Shown: positions 50,827 through 58,883 of the stretch, piece after piece
How positions within the stretch are numbered: position 1 is the stretch's first letter
Layout of the letters: the number at the start of each line of letters is the position of its first letter
DNA from: Arsenicibacter sp965247375
Lineage (GTDB): Bacteria > Bacteroidota > Bacteroidia > Cytophagales > Spirosomataceae
Direction: 5' to 3'
Assembly (NCBI GenBank): GCA_965247375.1
Contig: CBDFHU010000149.1
Location: forward strand, 5,685-69,684
Length of the DNA stretch: 64,000 bases
Translations under genes and position numbers: made by a program
Notes under the pieces: model-generated
Seen by the model: only the letters and a program-made list of their open reading frames with translations
The model's database searches: none
Told to the model about the DNA's origin: nothing

Positions 50827-51518
50827 GTCATCGCCAGTGTAATGACAGCCACAGATCCACATCCTGCATTCAACAGAGTTTGAGCACAGGCTTCCATCGT
50901 TGCCCCTGTCGTCAGTACATCATCCACAAGAATAATCCGCTTACCGGAAAGACTGCTGTTAGCCGCTACAGAGAATACAGTCTTCACGTTTTCCCAGCGT
51001 TCGACCTTACTCTTTTTGGTCTGGGATCCCTGAAAAGCATGCCGCTGAAGCAGACTGGTGGAAAAGGGTACATTCAATGCCTCAGAAAGGCCTTGGGCAA
51101 TCCAGTCAGCCTGATTATACCCGCGTTGCTTAAAACGACTTTTATGCAAAGGTACCCCAATCAGTAAATCGGTTTCCTGTATCAGATCCGATTCATTTTT
51201 CAACACATTTCCATACCAGAAACCTAATTGTCTGGCAGCTTCTTTTTTTCCACGGTATTTAATCTGATGAATCAGTTTCTGTGCAATACCTCCTTTTGTA
51301 AAATGAAGGTAGGAAACTGAAAAATCTACGGGCACTTTTCCGGTAAATTTGGTTATAGCAGAAGGCGCAACATGCAGATTTGTTTCGGGTAATTTTAGCC
51401 GGCATGCAATACAAAGCAACGCTTCGCTCGTTTCCAGCGTCTTTTGACAAGCAAGGCATGAACGTGGCAGGAGCAGATCAATAAAATCAATTAGTGCCCT
51501 GCGTAGTAATCGAATCAT
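50820..51518 (-). CDS. ComF family phosphoribosyltransferase-like protein
   Basis: ComF proteins couple a zinc finger to a phosphoribosyltransferase fold and, in transformable bacteria, help internalised single-stranded DNA. The N-terminal zinc finger is visible as CLACQKTLETSEALLCIAC. The PRPP-binding loop is IILVDDVLTTGATMEACA. The length of 232 residues is normal. There are no other competence genes beside it, and whether the organism is competent is unknown. Confidence 0.88.
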   Translation of the reverse strand: MIRLLRRALIDFIDLLLPRSCLACQKTLETSEALLCIACRLKLPETNLHVAPSAITKFTGKVPVDFSVSYLHFTKGGIAQKLIHQIKYRGKKEAARQLGFWYGNVLKNESDLIQETDLLIGVPLHKSRFKQRGYNQADWIAQGLSEALNVPFSTSLLQRHAFQGSQTKKSKVERWENVKTVFSVAANSSLSGKRIILVDDVLTTGATMEACAQTLLNAGCGSVAVITLAMTK

Positions 51519-51567
51519 ACAAAATATTCGTTATTAATTGACTTATATGTTGTAACTTAGAGAGTCT

Positions 51568-51933
51568 ATGGATACATCTGAAGAACTGACGGCTAACTCA
51601 TTAGACGGAAACTGGGAAGATTTGATAGGGCATCTGGAAAATTTTGTCGGCAAGCGTCCGGCTGATCTTAATGGTGTCTTATTTTTAATCGGTATGCAGG
51701 AGCTTGGTCGGGGGCCTAAGCGCTTTTCCAAAGAGCAAAAACAGGATCTGCTTCATATTGCGATCTGTAGTGTTCTGAGCCTCCAGGGTTATTATCACTT
51801 TGATGGATTTGATCTGGATGGATGGCCGCAATATTCATTACAAAAGCCGCTTCCTCTGAATGATTTGCTAGCGCAGGAGGCTTTTTTAAAAGAGCATGTT
51901 ATTAATTATTTCCAGTATCATCAGCTAATCTAA
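51568..51933 (+). CDS. Conserved hypothetical protein (121 aa)
   Basis: I do not recognise a named family. The protein is small, acidic and soluble, with no signal peptide. Segments such as LNGVLFLIGMQELGRG, KQDLLHIAICSVLSLQGYYHF and a DLDGWPQY turn suggest a compact helical fold. It lies 39 bp upstream of the DUF4175 gene on the same strand and may be co-transcribed with it. It is divergent from the comF-like gene, only 49 bp from its start, so their promoters must overlap. Confidence 0.65.
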   Translation: MDTSEELTANSLDGNWEDLIGHLENFVGKRPADLNGVLFLIGMQELGRGPKRFSKEQKQDLLHIAICSVLSLQGYYHFDGFDLDGWPQYSLQKPLPLNDLLAQEAFLKEHVINYFQYHQLI

Positions 51934-51972
51934 GCCTATTTACCTTTACACCTTTGACAACCGTTCTTTTAT

Positions 51973-54900
51973 ATGGAGTCTTACAATATTCTGCTACAAC
52001 GGATCGAAGAATATAAAAAACGCTTTTACTTAAATCAGCTGGTAAAAGGAAGTTTATTCTTTTTTGCTATTTTAGGTACGTTATATCTGCTCATTAACAC
52101 GGCCGAATTTGTCGGGCGGTTTAGTTCAACAGGGCGTGGCGTCTTATTCTTTTCCTTTGTACTGACAACACTTGTCAGCCTTTTCCTTTTTATCATTAAG
52201 CCGTTACTCAGTCTGTACGGACTCCGGAAATCGCTTACAGATGATGAAGCCGCAGCACAGATCGGCCGTTTCTTTCCCGAAGTAGGGGATAAGCTACTGA
52301 ATACGCTTCAGCTGCGTCGGATTAGCCTGTCAGAAAGTGATCTTCTCCAGGCAAGCTTACAACAGAGATCTCAGCAACTGCTGATAAATCGTTTTGCCAA
52401 CGCAATACAGATTGACAAAAACCGGCAGTTTTTAAAATACGCTGTTCCGCCTCTTGCATTGATTCTGTTTATTTTTCTGGTAAATCCGGCTTTTTTTTCA
52501 AAGCCGTCAGCCCGGATTGTAAACTATAATAAGGAATTTGCGGAAGAAGCACCGTTTAAGTTTGTCATTCAGAACAAATCGATGAAAGCCTTCCGCAATG
52601 AAGATTTTCCGCTGACGGTGAAACTAACCGGTGATGCCCTGCCTCAATCAGTTTATCTCGTTGCGAATGGGACCCGGTTCAAACTCGAACAAACGAACGG
52701 ACTTTATCACTATACTTTTGATAATGTACAGCGTGATCTGGATTTTCATCTGGAAGCGTCCGGCTTTAATTCAGACCAATATACCTTATCTCTGATTGAC
52801 CGGCCGGCCGTGCTCAATTTTGATGTTAAGCTTACCTATCCGGCTTATCTTAACAAACCGGCAGAACAATTATCAAACGTTGGCAATCTCTTAGTACCGC
52901 AAGGCACCGTGGTTGACTGGAATTTTACGGCAGATCATACTGATTCATTAGGCTTACGATTTAATTCAGAATCTAAGATTGCCTGGACAAAACCGGCCGA
53001 AACCAATGAGTTTGCCATCTCCCGCCGCGTTATGCAAAATGCGGTTTATACAGTTTCACTGAAGAATAAAGAAGTAGCTACTCCTTCTAACATACAATAC
53101 AATATCCAGGTTATTCCTGACCGTATTCCGACAATTTCAATCGAGCGGGTTCAGGATACAGTCACGTATAATTACATAGCGCTCTCAGGTTTAATCTCGG
53201 ATGACTACGGTTTCACAAAGCTTAAGCTCAATTACCGGATTCAGAAAGGAGGCAAATTTTCGCCTTTGTATTCAAAAGACATTCCTGTCAACAGAAATAC
53301 AACATCGCAGAATTATTCTTACAACTGGTATCTTGATAGTTTACAGCTAGGACAGGAAGACCGGATTGAATACTTCGTTCAGGTTTGGGATAACGATGGT
53401 GTTAATGGCCCGAAGTCAGCGCGTTCAAATCCGCTGAACTTTGCGATCCCGTCTAACAGCGAGGTACAGAAGCAAATTGATGAGTCTGCGAAGAAGACTG
53501 AACAGCAGATTGATGAAGCGCTGAGTAAAACGCAAAATATTAAAAAGGAGCTGAATCAGATGGAAGACCGGTTGAGGACGAAAAAAACCTCCGATTTCCA
53601 GGATAAAAAGCAACTCAATGAAGTACTTCAAAAGCGGGAAGAGCTGTTAAAGGAAATTCAGCAATTACAGGAACAGTTTCAGAAAACGAATGATACCCAG
53701 CAGCGCTTCAATCAAAAAGATCAGCAGCTACAGGAAAAAATGCAGCAGTTGCAGAAGCTTTTTAATGAATTGCTGGATCCTGAATCCAAAAAACTATATG
53801 ATGAACTGAAGCAGCTTCTTGAACGTAAACAGGATGATAAAGCATCGGAGATGCTGGATCGCCTGAGCCGGAAAGAACGGAATATGGAGCGCGATTTAGA
53901 GCGCGCGCTTAAGTTATTTAAGCAAATGCAGCTGGAGCAAAAAATCTCAAACACAATGGAAGAGCTTGAAAAACAAGCTCAGCAGCAGGAGAAGGAAGCT
54001 CAGGAGAACAATAAAGCCGACGAAAAGAATAATAAAGACGGCAAACAAGACAAGCAGGAAGGCAAACAGGACAATAAAGACGGCAAACAGGACAACAAAG
54101 ACGGCAAGCAGGACAACAAAGACGGCAAGCAGGATAGTAACGAAAAGACTGATCTTGAACAGCAAAAGAAAGATCAGGAAAAAGCAATGGAAGACTTTAA
54201 GAAGCTTCAGGAGCAACTTAAAGATATTCAAAAACAAGCCGAGAAAGATAACCTTAAAATGCCGGATCAACAGCAGGATGAGCAGCAAAACATCGAACAA
54301 CAGATGCAGGATGCCAAGCAGCAGTTGAATCAGAAGAAAAGTAAAAACGCATCATCTTCGCAGAATAAGACCGCAAAGGCGATGCGTAAGATGAAACAAC
54401 AAATGCAGGAAGCCATGGAGTCTGCGGAAATGGATGAAGCGCAGGAGAACATTGATGACTTACGTAGTATTCTGGAAAACCTGATTACACTGTCTTTTTC
54501 ACAGGAGCGGATAATGAAGGACTTCAAAGGTATGACGTTACAGGATCCGCGCGTGGTTAAATTATCTCAGGAGCAGCTTAAACTACAGGATGATGCTAAA
54601 GTAATTGAAGATAGCTTAAATGCATTGGCAAGCCGTGTGGTCCAGATTCAGTCTTTTGTAACCAGGGAGGTTAATAACATGAAAGGCTATATGGATGAAA
54701 GTGTACTTCAGATTCGTGAGCGTCGGCTTAATCAGGCAGCATCTAAACAACAGTATGCCATGACATCCATGAATAATCTATCCCTGATGCTGAGCGATGC
54801 ACTGAAAAATATGCAGCAGCAGATGAATGCCATGGCAATGCCGGGAGCGAGCGGTAAAGGAAAGAAAGGTCAGAAGCCGGACGGGGACATGGGTGAGATG

Positions 54901-55395
54901 CAGAAGAAACTGAATGGCAGAATGCAGAAACTTCAGCAAGGCGGTCAATCGGGTCGTGCTTTATCAGAAGAACTTTCGCGTTTGGCTGCTGAGCAGGCGA
55001 TGATCCGTAATATGTTGAAACAGCTTCAGGAAAAGAATAAAGGCACTGAAGCCGGCAAGCAGACGGACAAGCAGGTAAATGAGTTGATGGAAAAGATGGA
55101 TGAAACAGAAACCGATCTCGTTAATAAGCGTGTTAATCAGAATACAATCAATCGCCAGAATGAAATTATGGTTCGGTTGCTTGAGTCTGAGAAAGCCTTG
55201 AAGCAGCAGGAAGAAGATCCGAAACGACAGGCTGAGACGGCAAAATCACCAAAGCGCAGTACACCTCCGTTTTTTGACTCCCTGACCAATAAACAGCAGG
55301 TTAAACAGGTCGAAGTCTTACGTTCTGTAACGCCTAATTACAATTCTTTTTATAAAAAAGAAGCAAATCAATACTTGCAGAAAGTATCTAAGTAA
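51973..55395 (+). CDS. DUF4175-type membrane protein with long coiled coil
   Basis: This 1,140-residue protein has three membrane helices near the N-terminus (LFFFAILGTLYLLINTAEFV, VLFFSFVLTTLVSLFLFIIK, VPPLALILFIFLVNPAFF). An extracytoplasmic region with Ig-like beta strands follows, then, from about residue 500 to the end, a very Gln/Lys/Glu-rich coiled coil. Within it lies a repeat of seven residues (GKQDNKD, five units near residues 690-724). Such proteins are common in Bacteroidota and annotated as DUF4175; their function is unknown. The charged coiled coil suggests a structural or scaffolding role in the envelope, which is inference. Confidence 0.82.
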   Translation: MESYNILLQRIEEYKKRFYLNQLVKGSLFFFAILGTLYLLINTAEFVGRFSSTGRGVLFFSFVLTTLVSLFLFIIKPLLSLYGLRKSLTDDEAAAQIGRFFPEVGDKLLNTLQLRRISLSESDLLQASLQQRSQQLLINRFANAIQIDKNRQFLKYAVPPLALILFIFLVNPAFFSKPSARIVNYNKEFAEEAPFKFVIQNKSMKAFRNEDFPLTVKLTGDALPQSVYLVANGTRFKLEQTNGLYHYTFDNVQRDLDFHLEASGFNSDQYTLSLIDRPAVLNFDVKLTYPAYLNKPAEQLSNVGNLLVPQGTVVDWNFTADHTDSLGLRFNSESKIAWTKPAETNEFAISRRVMQNAVYTVSLKNKEVATPSNIQYNIQVIPDRIPTISIERVQDTVTYNYIALSGLISDDYGFTKLKLNYRIQKGGKFSPLYSKDIPVNRNTTSQNYSYNWYLDSLQLGQEDRIEYFVQVWDNDGVNGPKSARSNPLNFAIPSNSEVQKQIDESAKKTEQQIDEALSKTQNIKKELNQMEDRLRTKKTSDFQDKKQLNEVLQKREELLKEIQQLQEQFQKTNDTQQRFNQKDQQLQEKMQQLQKLFNELLDPESKKLYDELKQLLERKQDDKASEMLDRLSRKERNMERDLERALKLFKQMQLEQKISNTMEELEKQAQQQEKEAQENNKADEKNNKDGKQDKQEGKQDNKDGKQDNKDGKQDNKDGKQDSNEKTDLEQQKKDQEKAMEDFKKLQEQLKDIQKQAEKDNLKMPDQQQDEQQNIEQQMQDAKQQLNQKKSKNASSSQNKTAKAMRKMKQQMQEAMESAEMDEAQENIDDLRSILENLITLSFSQERIMKDFKGMTLQDPRVVKLSQEQLKLQDDAKVIEDSLNALASRVVQIQSFVTREVNNMKGYMDESVLQIRERRLNQAASKQQYAMTSMNNLSLMLSDALKNMQQQMNAMAMPGASGKGKKGQKPDGDMGEMQKKLNGRMQKLQQGGQSGRALSEELSRLAAEQAMIRNMLKQLQEKNKGTEAGKQTDKQVNELMEKMDETETDLVNKRVNQNTINRQNEIMVRLLESEKALKQQEEDPKRQAETAKSPKRSTPPFFDSLTNKQQVKQVEVLRSVTPNYNSFYKKEANQYLQKVSK
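54040..54144 (+). repeat. 21-bp tandem repeat inside the DUF4175 gene
   Basis: Five consecutive 21-base units (consensus GGCAAACAGGACAACAAAGA plus C) encode GKQDKQE, GKQDNKD three times, and GKQDSNE. The frame is maintained, so copy number can change without frameshift. Confidence 0.9.
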
Positions 55396-55416
55396 TTGAT
55401 CATTAGCTTTTTTCAT

Positions 55417-55449
55417 AAGGTGTCACATTCAGAGTGGCACCTTTTTTTT
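55417..55449 (+). terminator. Terminator after the DUF4175 gene
   Basis: The stem AAGGTGTCAC/GTGGCACCTT has one mismatch and a seven-base loop, and is followed by a run of eight T. Confidence 0.9.
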
Positions 55450-55500
55450 ATGCCTGTTGTTCCTCAATAGTTCTTTTATTTTCCACGAATTCACCAACTT

Positions 55501-55530
55501 TGTAAAAGTTTCCACGTGAAACATTTTACA
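55501..55530. other. parS-like site (candidate ParB-binding centromere)
   Basis: The 16 bases at 55508-55523, GTTTCCACGTGAAACA, match the widely conserved bacterial parS sequence TGTTCCACGTGAAACA at 14 positions. The palindrome extends further, with TGTAAAA on the left and TTTTACA on the right. It lies just upstream of mnmG and about 3 kb from the DnaA-box cluster, where parS sites are normally found. parA and parB are not in this window. Confidence 0.7.
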
Positions 55531-55542
55531 AAAATCGCAAAA

Positions 55543-57411
55543 ATGTTTGCTTCATACGATATAATAGTAGTAGGTGCAGGGCATGCAGGGTGTGAGGCAG
55601 CACATGCAGCAGGTATGATGGGCTCAAAGGTATTGCTGATCACAATGAATATGCAGACCATAGCTCAGATGTCTTGTAATCCTGCAATGGGGGGAGTCGC
55701 TAAAGGGCAGATTGTTCGGGAAGTTGATGCACTTGGCGGTATGTCAGGCATCATAAGTGATAAAAGCATGATTCAGTTCAGAATGCTGAATCGCTCCAAA
55801 GGCCCTGCCATGTGGAGTCCGCGCTGCCAGAGCGACCGGATGGTATTTGCGAACGAGTGGCGACTGGCACTGGAACAAAATAAAAACGTCGATTTCTGGC
55901 AGGACACCGTTAATGAGATACTCGTTGAAAAAGGGCAGGTCACAGGTGTAAAAACGAGTATGGGCATAACATTCCATGCAAAAGCCGTTGTCCTGACAAA
56001 CGGTACATTCCTGAACGGACGGATTTTTATCGGTGAAAAAGTATTCGGTGGTGGCCGGACTGCCGAGAAATCAGCAACTGGTTTAACGGAACAACTGACT
56101 ACGCTCGGCTTCGAATCAGGACGTATGAAAACCGGTACACCTCCGCGGGTTGACGGCCGTAGCCTCAACTATGAGGCGATGGAGGAACAAAAAGGAGATG
56201 AAAATCCTGACAAGTTTTCGTATACGGATACGCCGGCGCTAACAAAACAACGGAGTTGCTGGATTACCTATACCGATCAACAGGTTCATGACGTTCTAAA
56301 AACAGGTTTTGAAAAATCGCCGATGTTTACAGGCCGGATCAAAGGACTTGGCCCAAGATACTGCCCGTCAATAGAAGATAAAATCAATCGTTTTGCAGAT
56401 AAAGACAGACATCAGATTTTCGTAGAACCTGAGGGTTGGGATACGGTGGAAGTTTATGTAAACGGTTTTTCCACATCCCTGCCGGAAGATGTTCAATATG
56501 AAGCATTACGTAAAATCGCCGGATTTGAACAGGTAAAAATGTTTCGTCCAGGGTATGCTGTCGAGTATGATTTCTTTCCGCCGACCCAATTAACGAATAC
56601 ACTTGAAACGAAACTAGTCCATAATCTTTTCTTTGCCGGACAAATAAACGGAACAACCGGATACGAAGAGGCCGCCTGCCAGGGACTTATTGCCGGAATA
56701 AACGCGCATCAGAACGTAACAGAAAAAGATCCGTTTATCATTTCGCGGTCAGAAGGCTATATTGGTGTGCTGATTGATGACCTCATTACGAAAGGGACCG
56801 AAGAGCCCTATCGTATGTTTACGTCAAGAGCAGAATACAGAACACTTTTGAGGCAGGATAATGCAGATCTCCGGCTAACAGAAAAAGGATATACTATTGG
56901 CTTAGCCAGCGAAGAGCGCTATCAGAAATTGCAGGAAAAACGTGCATTAGTAGCAAACCTGATTGATGATATCAAAGCCACTAAGGTTAAGCCCGACGAG
57001 ATCAATAACTGGTTGTCGACAAAAAGCAGCACAGCTATCCGGGAAAAAAGTCCGTTATACACTCTGATTAAGCGACCTGAGATTGGGTTCGACGATGTAG
57101 CAGAGTTATTGCAATGGTTACCGGAAAATGAAAGTTATGCTGAAATCCCACAAAAGACCGTTGAACAGGTAGCGATTGAGATCAAATATGAAGATTATCT
57201 AAACCGCGAAAGATTAAATGCGGAAAAAATCACGAAGTGGGAAGGGCTGGAAATTAATCCTGCTTTTGATTATGACCGTATACACGCGTTGTCGTTTGAA
57301 GGAAGAGATAAATTGAAACGGTTACGGCCCGCTACAATCGGGCAGGCCATGCGGATAAGCGGAGTCAGCCCATCTGATATTTCCATTCTTCTGGTGTACA
57401 TGGGCCGGTAA
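55543..57411 (+). CDS. mnmG: tRNA uridine-5-carboxymethylaminomethyl modification enzyme MnmG (GidA)
   Basis: MnmG, with MnmE, adds the carboxymethylaminomethyl group to the wobble uridine of certain tRNAs, using FAD. I start at the ATG at 55543 (MFASYDIIVVGAGHAGCEAA); the frame opens at a GTG that lies inside the parS-like site. The dinucleotide-binding motif VVGAGHAGCEAAHAAGMMG, the GRTAEKSATGLTE loop, MKTGTPPRVDGRS and GQINGTTGYEEAACQG are conserved. The protein has 622 residues, normal for the family. The gene is classically next to the replication origin, as appears true here. Confidence 0.97.
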   Translation: MFASYDIIVVGAGHAGCEAAHAAGMMGSKVLLITMNMQTIAQMSCNPAMGGVAKGQIVREVDALGGMSGIISDKSMIQFRMLNRSKGPAMWSPRCQSDRMVFANEWRLALEQNKNVDFWQDTVNEILVEKGQVTGVKTSMGITFHAKAVVLTNGTFLNGRIFIGEKVFGGGRTAEKSATGLTEQLTTLGFESGRMKTGTPPRVDGRSLNYEAMEEQKGDENPDKFSYTDTPALTKQRSCWITYTDQQVHDVLKTGFEKSPMFTGRIKGLGPRYCPSIEDKINRFADKDRHQIFVEPEGWDTVEVYVNGFSTSLPEDVQYEALRKIAGFEQVKMFRPGYAVEYDFFPPTQLTNTLETKLVHNLFFAGQINGTTGYEEAACQGLIAGINAHQNVTEKDPFIISRSEGYIGVLIDDLITKGTEEPYRMFTSRAEYRTLLRQDNADLRLTEKGYTIGLASEERYQKLQEKRALVANLIDDIKATKVKPDEINNWLSTKSSTAIREKSPLYTLIKRPEIGFDDVAELLQWLPENESYAEIPQKTVEQVAIEIKYEDYLNRERLNAEKITKWEGLEINPAFDYDRIHALSFEGRDKLKRLRPATIGQAMRISGVSPSDISILLVYMGR

Positions 57412-57423
57412 TTTAAAAACTGA

Positions 57424-57466
57424 CAATCCCCTGGTAACAGGACCAACACCTGTTACCAGGGGATTG
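57424..57466. terminator. Perfect 18-bp hairpin between mnmG and the methyltransferase gene
   Basis: The arms CAATCCCCTGGTAACAGG and its complement enclose a seven-base loop. It lies 13 bp after the mnmG stop. The T run is weak (TTGT), so termination may depend on the stem alone. Confidence 0.75.
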
Positions 57467-57491
57467 TTGTAACATATCGATTTAACCTTTT

Positions 57492-58376
57492 ATGAGTACA
57501 GAAACCTTATCGGCATGTCCGGTTTGCGGATCAGGTCAACTCCGCAACTTTATCACTTGCAAAGATTATCTGGTCAGTCACACAGATTTTATCATTCAGG
57601 AATGTACAGAATGCAGTTTCCGCTTCACGAACCCAAGACCGGATCAACAATCAATCGGCCGCTTTTACAAATCGGAACAGTATGTTTCTCACAACGACGA
57701 AAGTAAAGGGCTGATTAATTTTTTATATCGTACAGTCCGGCAGTATACCCTGAAAGGAAAAGTAAATCTGATTCACGAATTAAATAAAGGGACAGGCAGC
57801 ATCCTCGACATCGGATGTGGAACAGGTAGTTTTTTAGACGCGTGTAGAAACAGCGGATGGTCAATTCAGGGAGTGGAACCTGATGCAGATGCCCGCCGCG
57901 TTGCTGCGGACCGGTTAAATAGCAGGGTAGGGGAGAGCCTGCAGGAGTTAGATCCAGCTCAAAAATTTGATGTCATTACAATGTGGCATGTACTTGAGCA
58001 CGTTGCCGGGCTTGATCAGCTAGCAGTTCAGTTAAAGCAATTGTTGAAGCCGGAAGGTACCTTAATCATCGCTGTTCCGAATAATGCCTCTGCTGATGCT
58101 CTTTACTATAAAGAATATTGGGCAGCATACGATGTCCCGAGGCACCTGCATCATTTCACTCCAACCACGATTAAACGGCTGATGGCTAAACACGCCTTAA
58201 TCCTGAAAGAGCAACGGCCGATGTATTTTGATTCTTTCTATATCGCCATGCTCAGTACTAAGTACCGGGATGGCCGCACCAATCTGGCTGAAAGTTTCTG
58301 GCAGGGATTAAAGTCTAACCAGGCCGCACGAAAGTCCGGTAATTATTCCAGCGTCATTTACATCTTCCGTCATTAG
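57492..58376 (+). CDS. Class I SAM-dependent methyltransferase with N-terminal Cys cluster
   Basis: This 294-residue protein has the SAM-binding motif ILDIGCGTGSFLDACRNSGW, an acidic motif II (GVEPDADARRVA) and ITMWHVLEHVAGLDQL. Before it are four cysteines in CPVCGSG and CTECSFRFTNPRP, which look like a small zinc-binding element. Such proteins methylate small molecules or sugar intermediates, but the substrate is unknown. It is not RsmG (GidB), the methyltransferase often found beside mnmG. It is the last gene before the putative origin. Confidence 0.85.
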   Translation: MSTETLSACPVCGSGQLRNFITCKDYLVSHTDFIIQECTECSFRFTNPRPDQQSIGRFYKSEQYVSHNDESKGLINFLYRTVRQYTLKGKVNLIHELNKGTGSILDIGCGTGSFLDACRNSGWSIQGVEPDADARRVAADRLNSRVGESLQELDPAQKFDVITMWHVLEHVAGLDQLAVQLKQLLKPEGTLIIAVPNNASADALYYKEYWAAYDVPRHLHHFTPTTIKRLMAKHALILKEQRPMYFDSFYIAMLSTKYRDGRTNLAESFWQGLKSNQAARKSGNYSSVIYIFRH

Positions 58377-58380
58377 TCCC

Positions 58381-58840
58381 TCGTTTTATAGGAGGCTACC
58401 TATACTTATCCACGCCAGGGAGGTCGCTTGGTAGTTCTGGATAAAAGGTCAATGTAAAATAAAAAAAGTGAAAATTTTCTGTGGATAAGACTGTGCATAA
58501 CTCAGGACTTCCCGTGGATAACTATAATCTTAGCCGTGGCCTGAATGTGAATAACTTTATAGATATTCACTTTTTGACTTATCCACATTGGGTAGCATGG
58601 AAAAACTACAATTCATAAACATACAAGACACACGTTATTCTCATAGCCGAATTGTGGATTTGTGAACTTGGTGGATTTGTGAATAAAATGTCCGGCAAAA
58701 TGTGGACAACATGTTAATTTACTTTAAAACAAGCTATTACAAGTGGATAGTTGCTGTGTAAAAAGGGGATAACTATGTTGATTACTATTTGTTAAATGTG
58801 TATAATGTGTGCATAGTAAAGTAATTCACATTTCCACACA
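58381..58840. other. Putative chromosomal replication origin (oriC): DnaA-box cluster
   Basis: This 0.5-kb non-coding region holds many matches to the DnaA box TTATNCACA. Perfect TTATCCACA occurs at 58480-58488 (-) and 58579-58587 (+). TTATNCACA variants occur at 58492-58500 (-), 58546-58554 (-) and 58678-58686 (-). One-mismatch boxes lie at 58406-58414 (+), 58513-58521 (-), 58701-58709 (-) and 58822-58830 (+). AT-rich stretches (58441-58478 and around 58715-58760) are candidate unwinding elements. The neighbourhood fits an origin: mnmG, a parS-like site, and outward-directed ribosomal genes on both sides. dnaA itself is not adjacent. Confidence 0.85.
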
Positions 58841-58883
58841 GCTAAATCTTATAATAATGTTTTTTAAAAAAGATATTTATAAA

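Noticed and set aside
54040..54144. Regular repeats resembling a small CRISPR array
   Set aside because: The units are directly adjacent without spacers, 21 bp long, and encode an in-frame heptapeptide repeat.
57424..57466. Inverted repeat as a mobile element end
   Set aside because: It is a single compact hairpin just after the mnmG stop, with no transposase and no matching second copy in the window.
58809..58883. Upstream extension of the TPR protein into the origin region
   Set aside because: The extra 25 residues precede a good signal peptide starting at 58884 and overlap the edge of the DnaA-box cluster.
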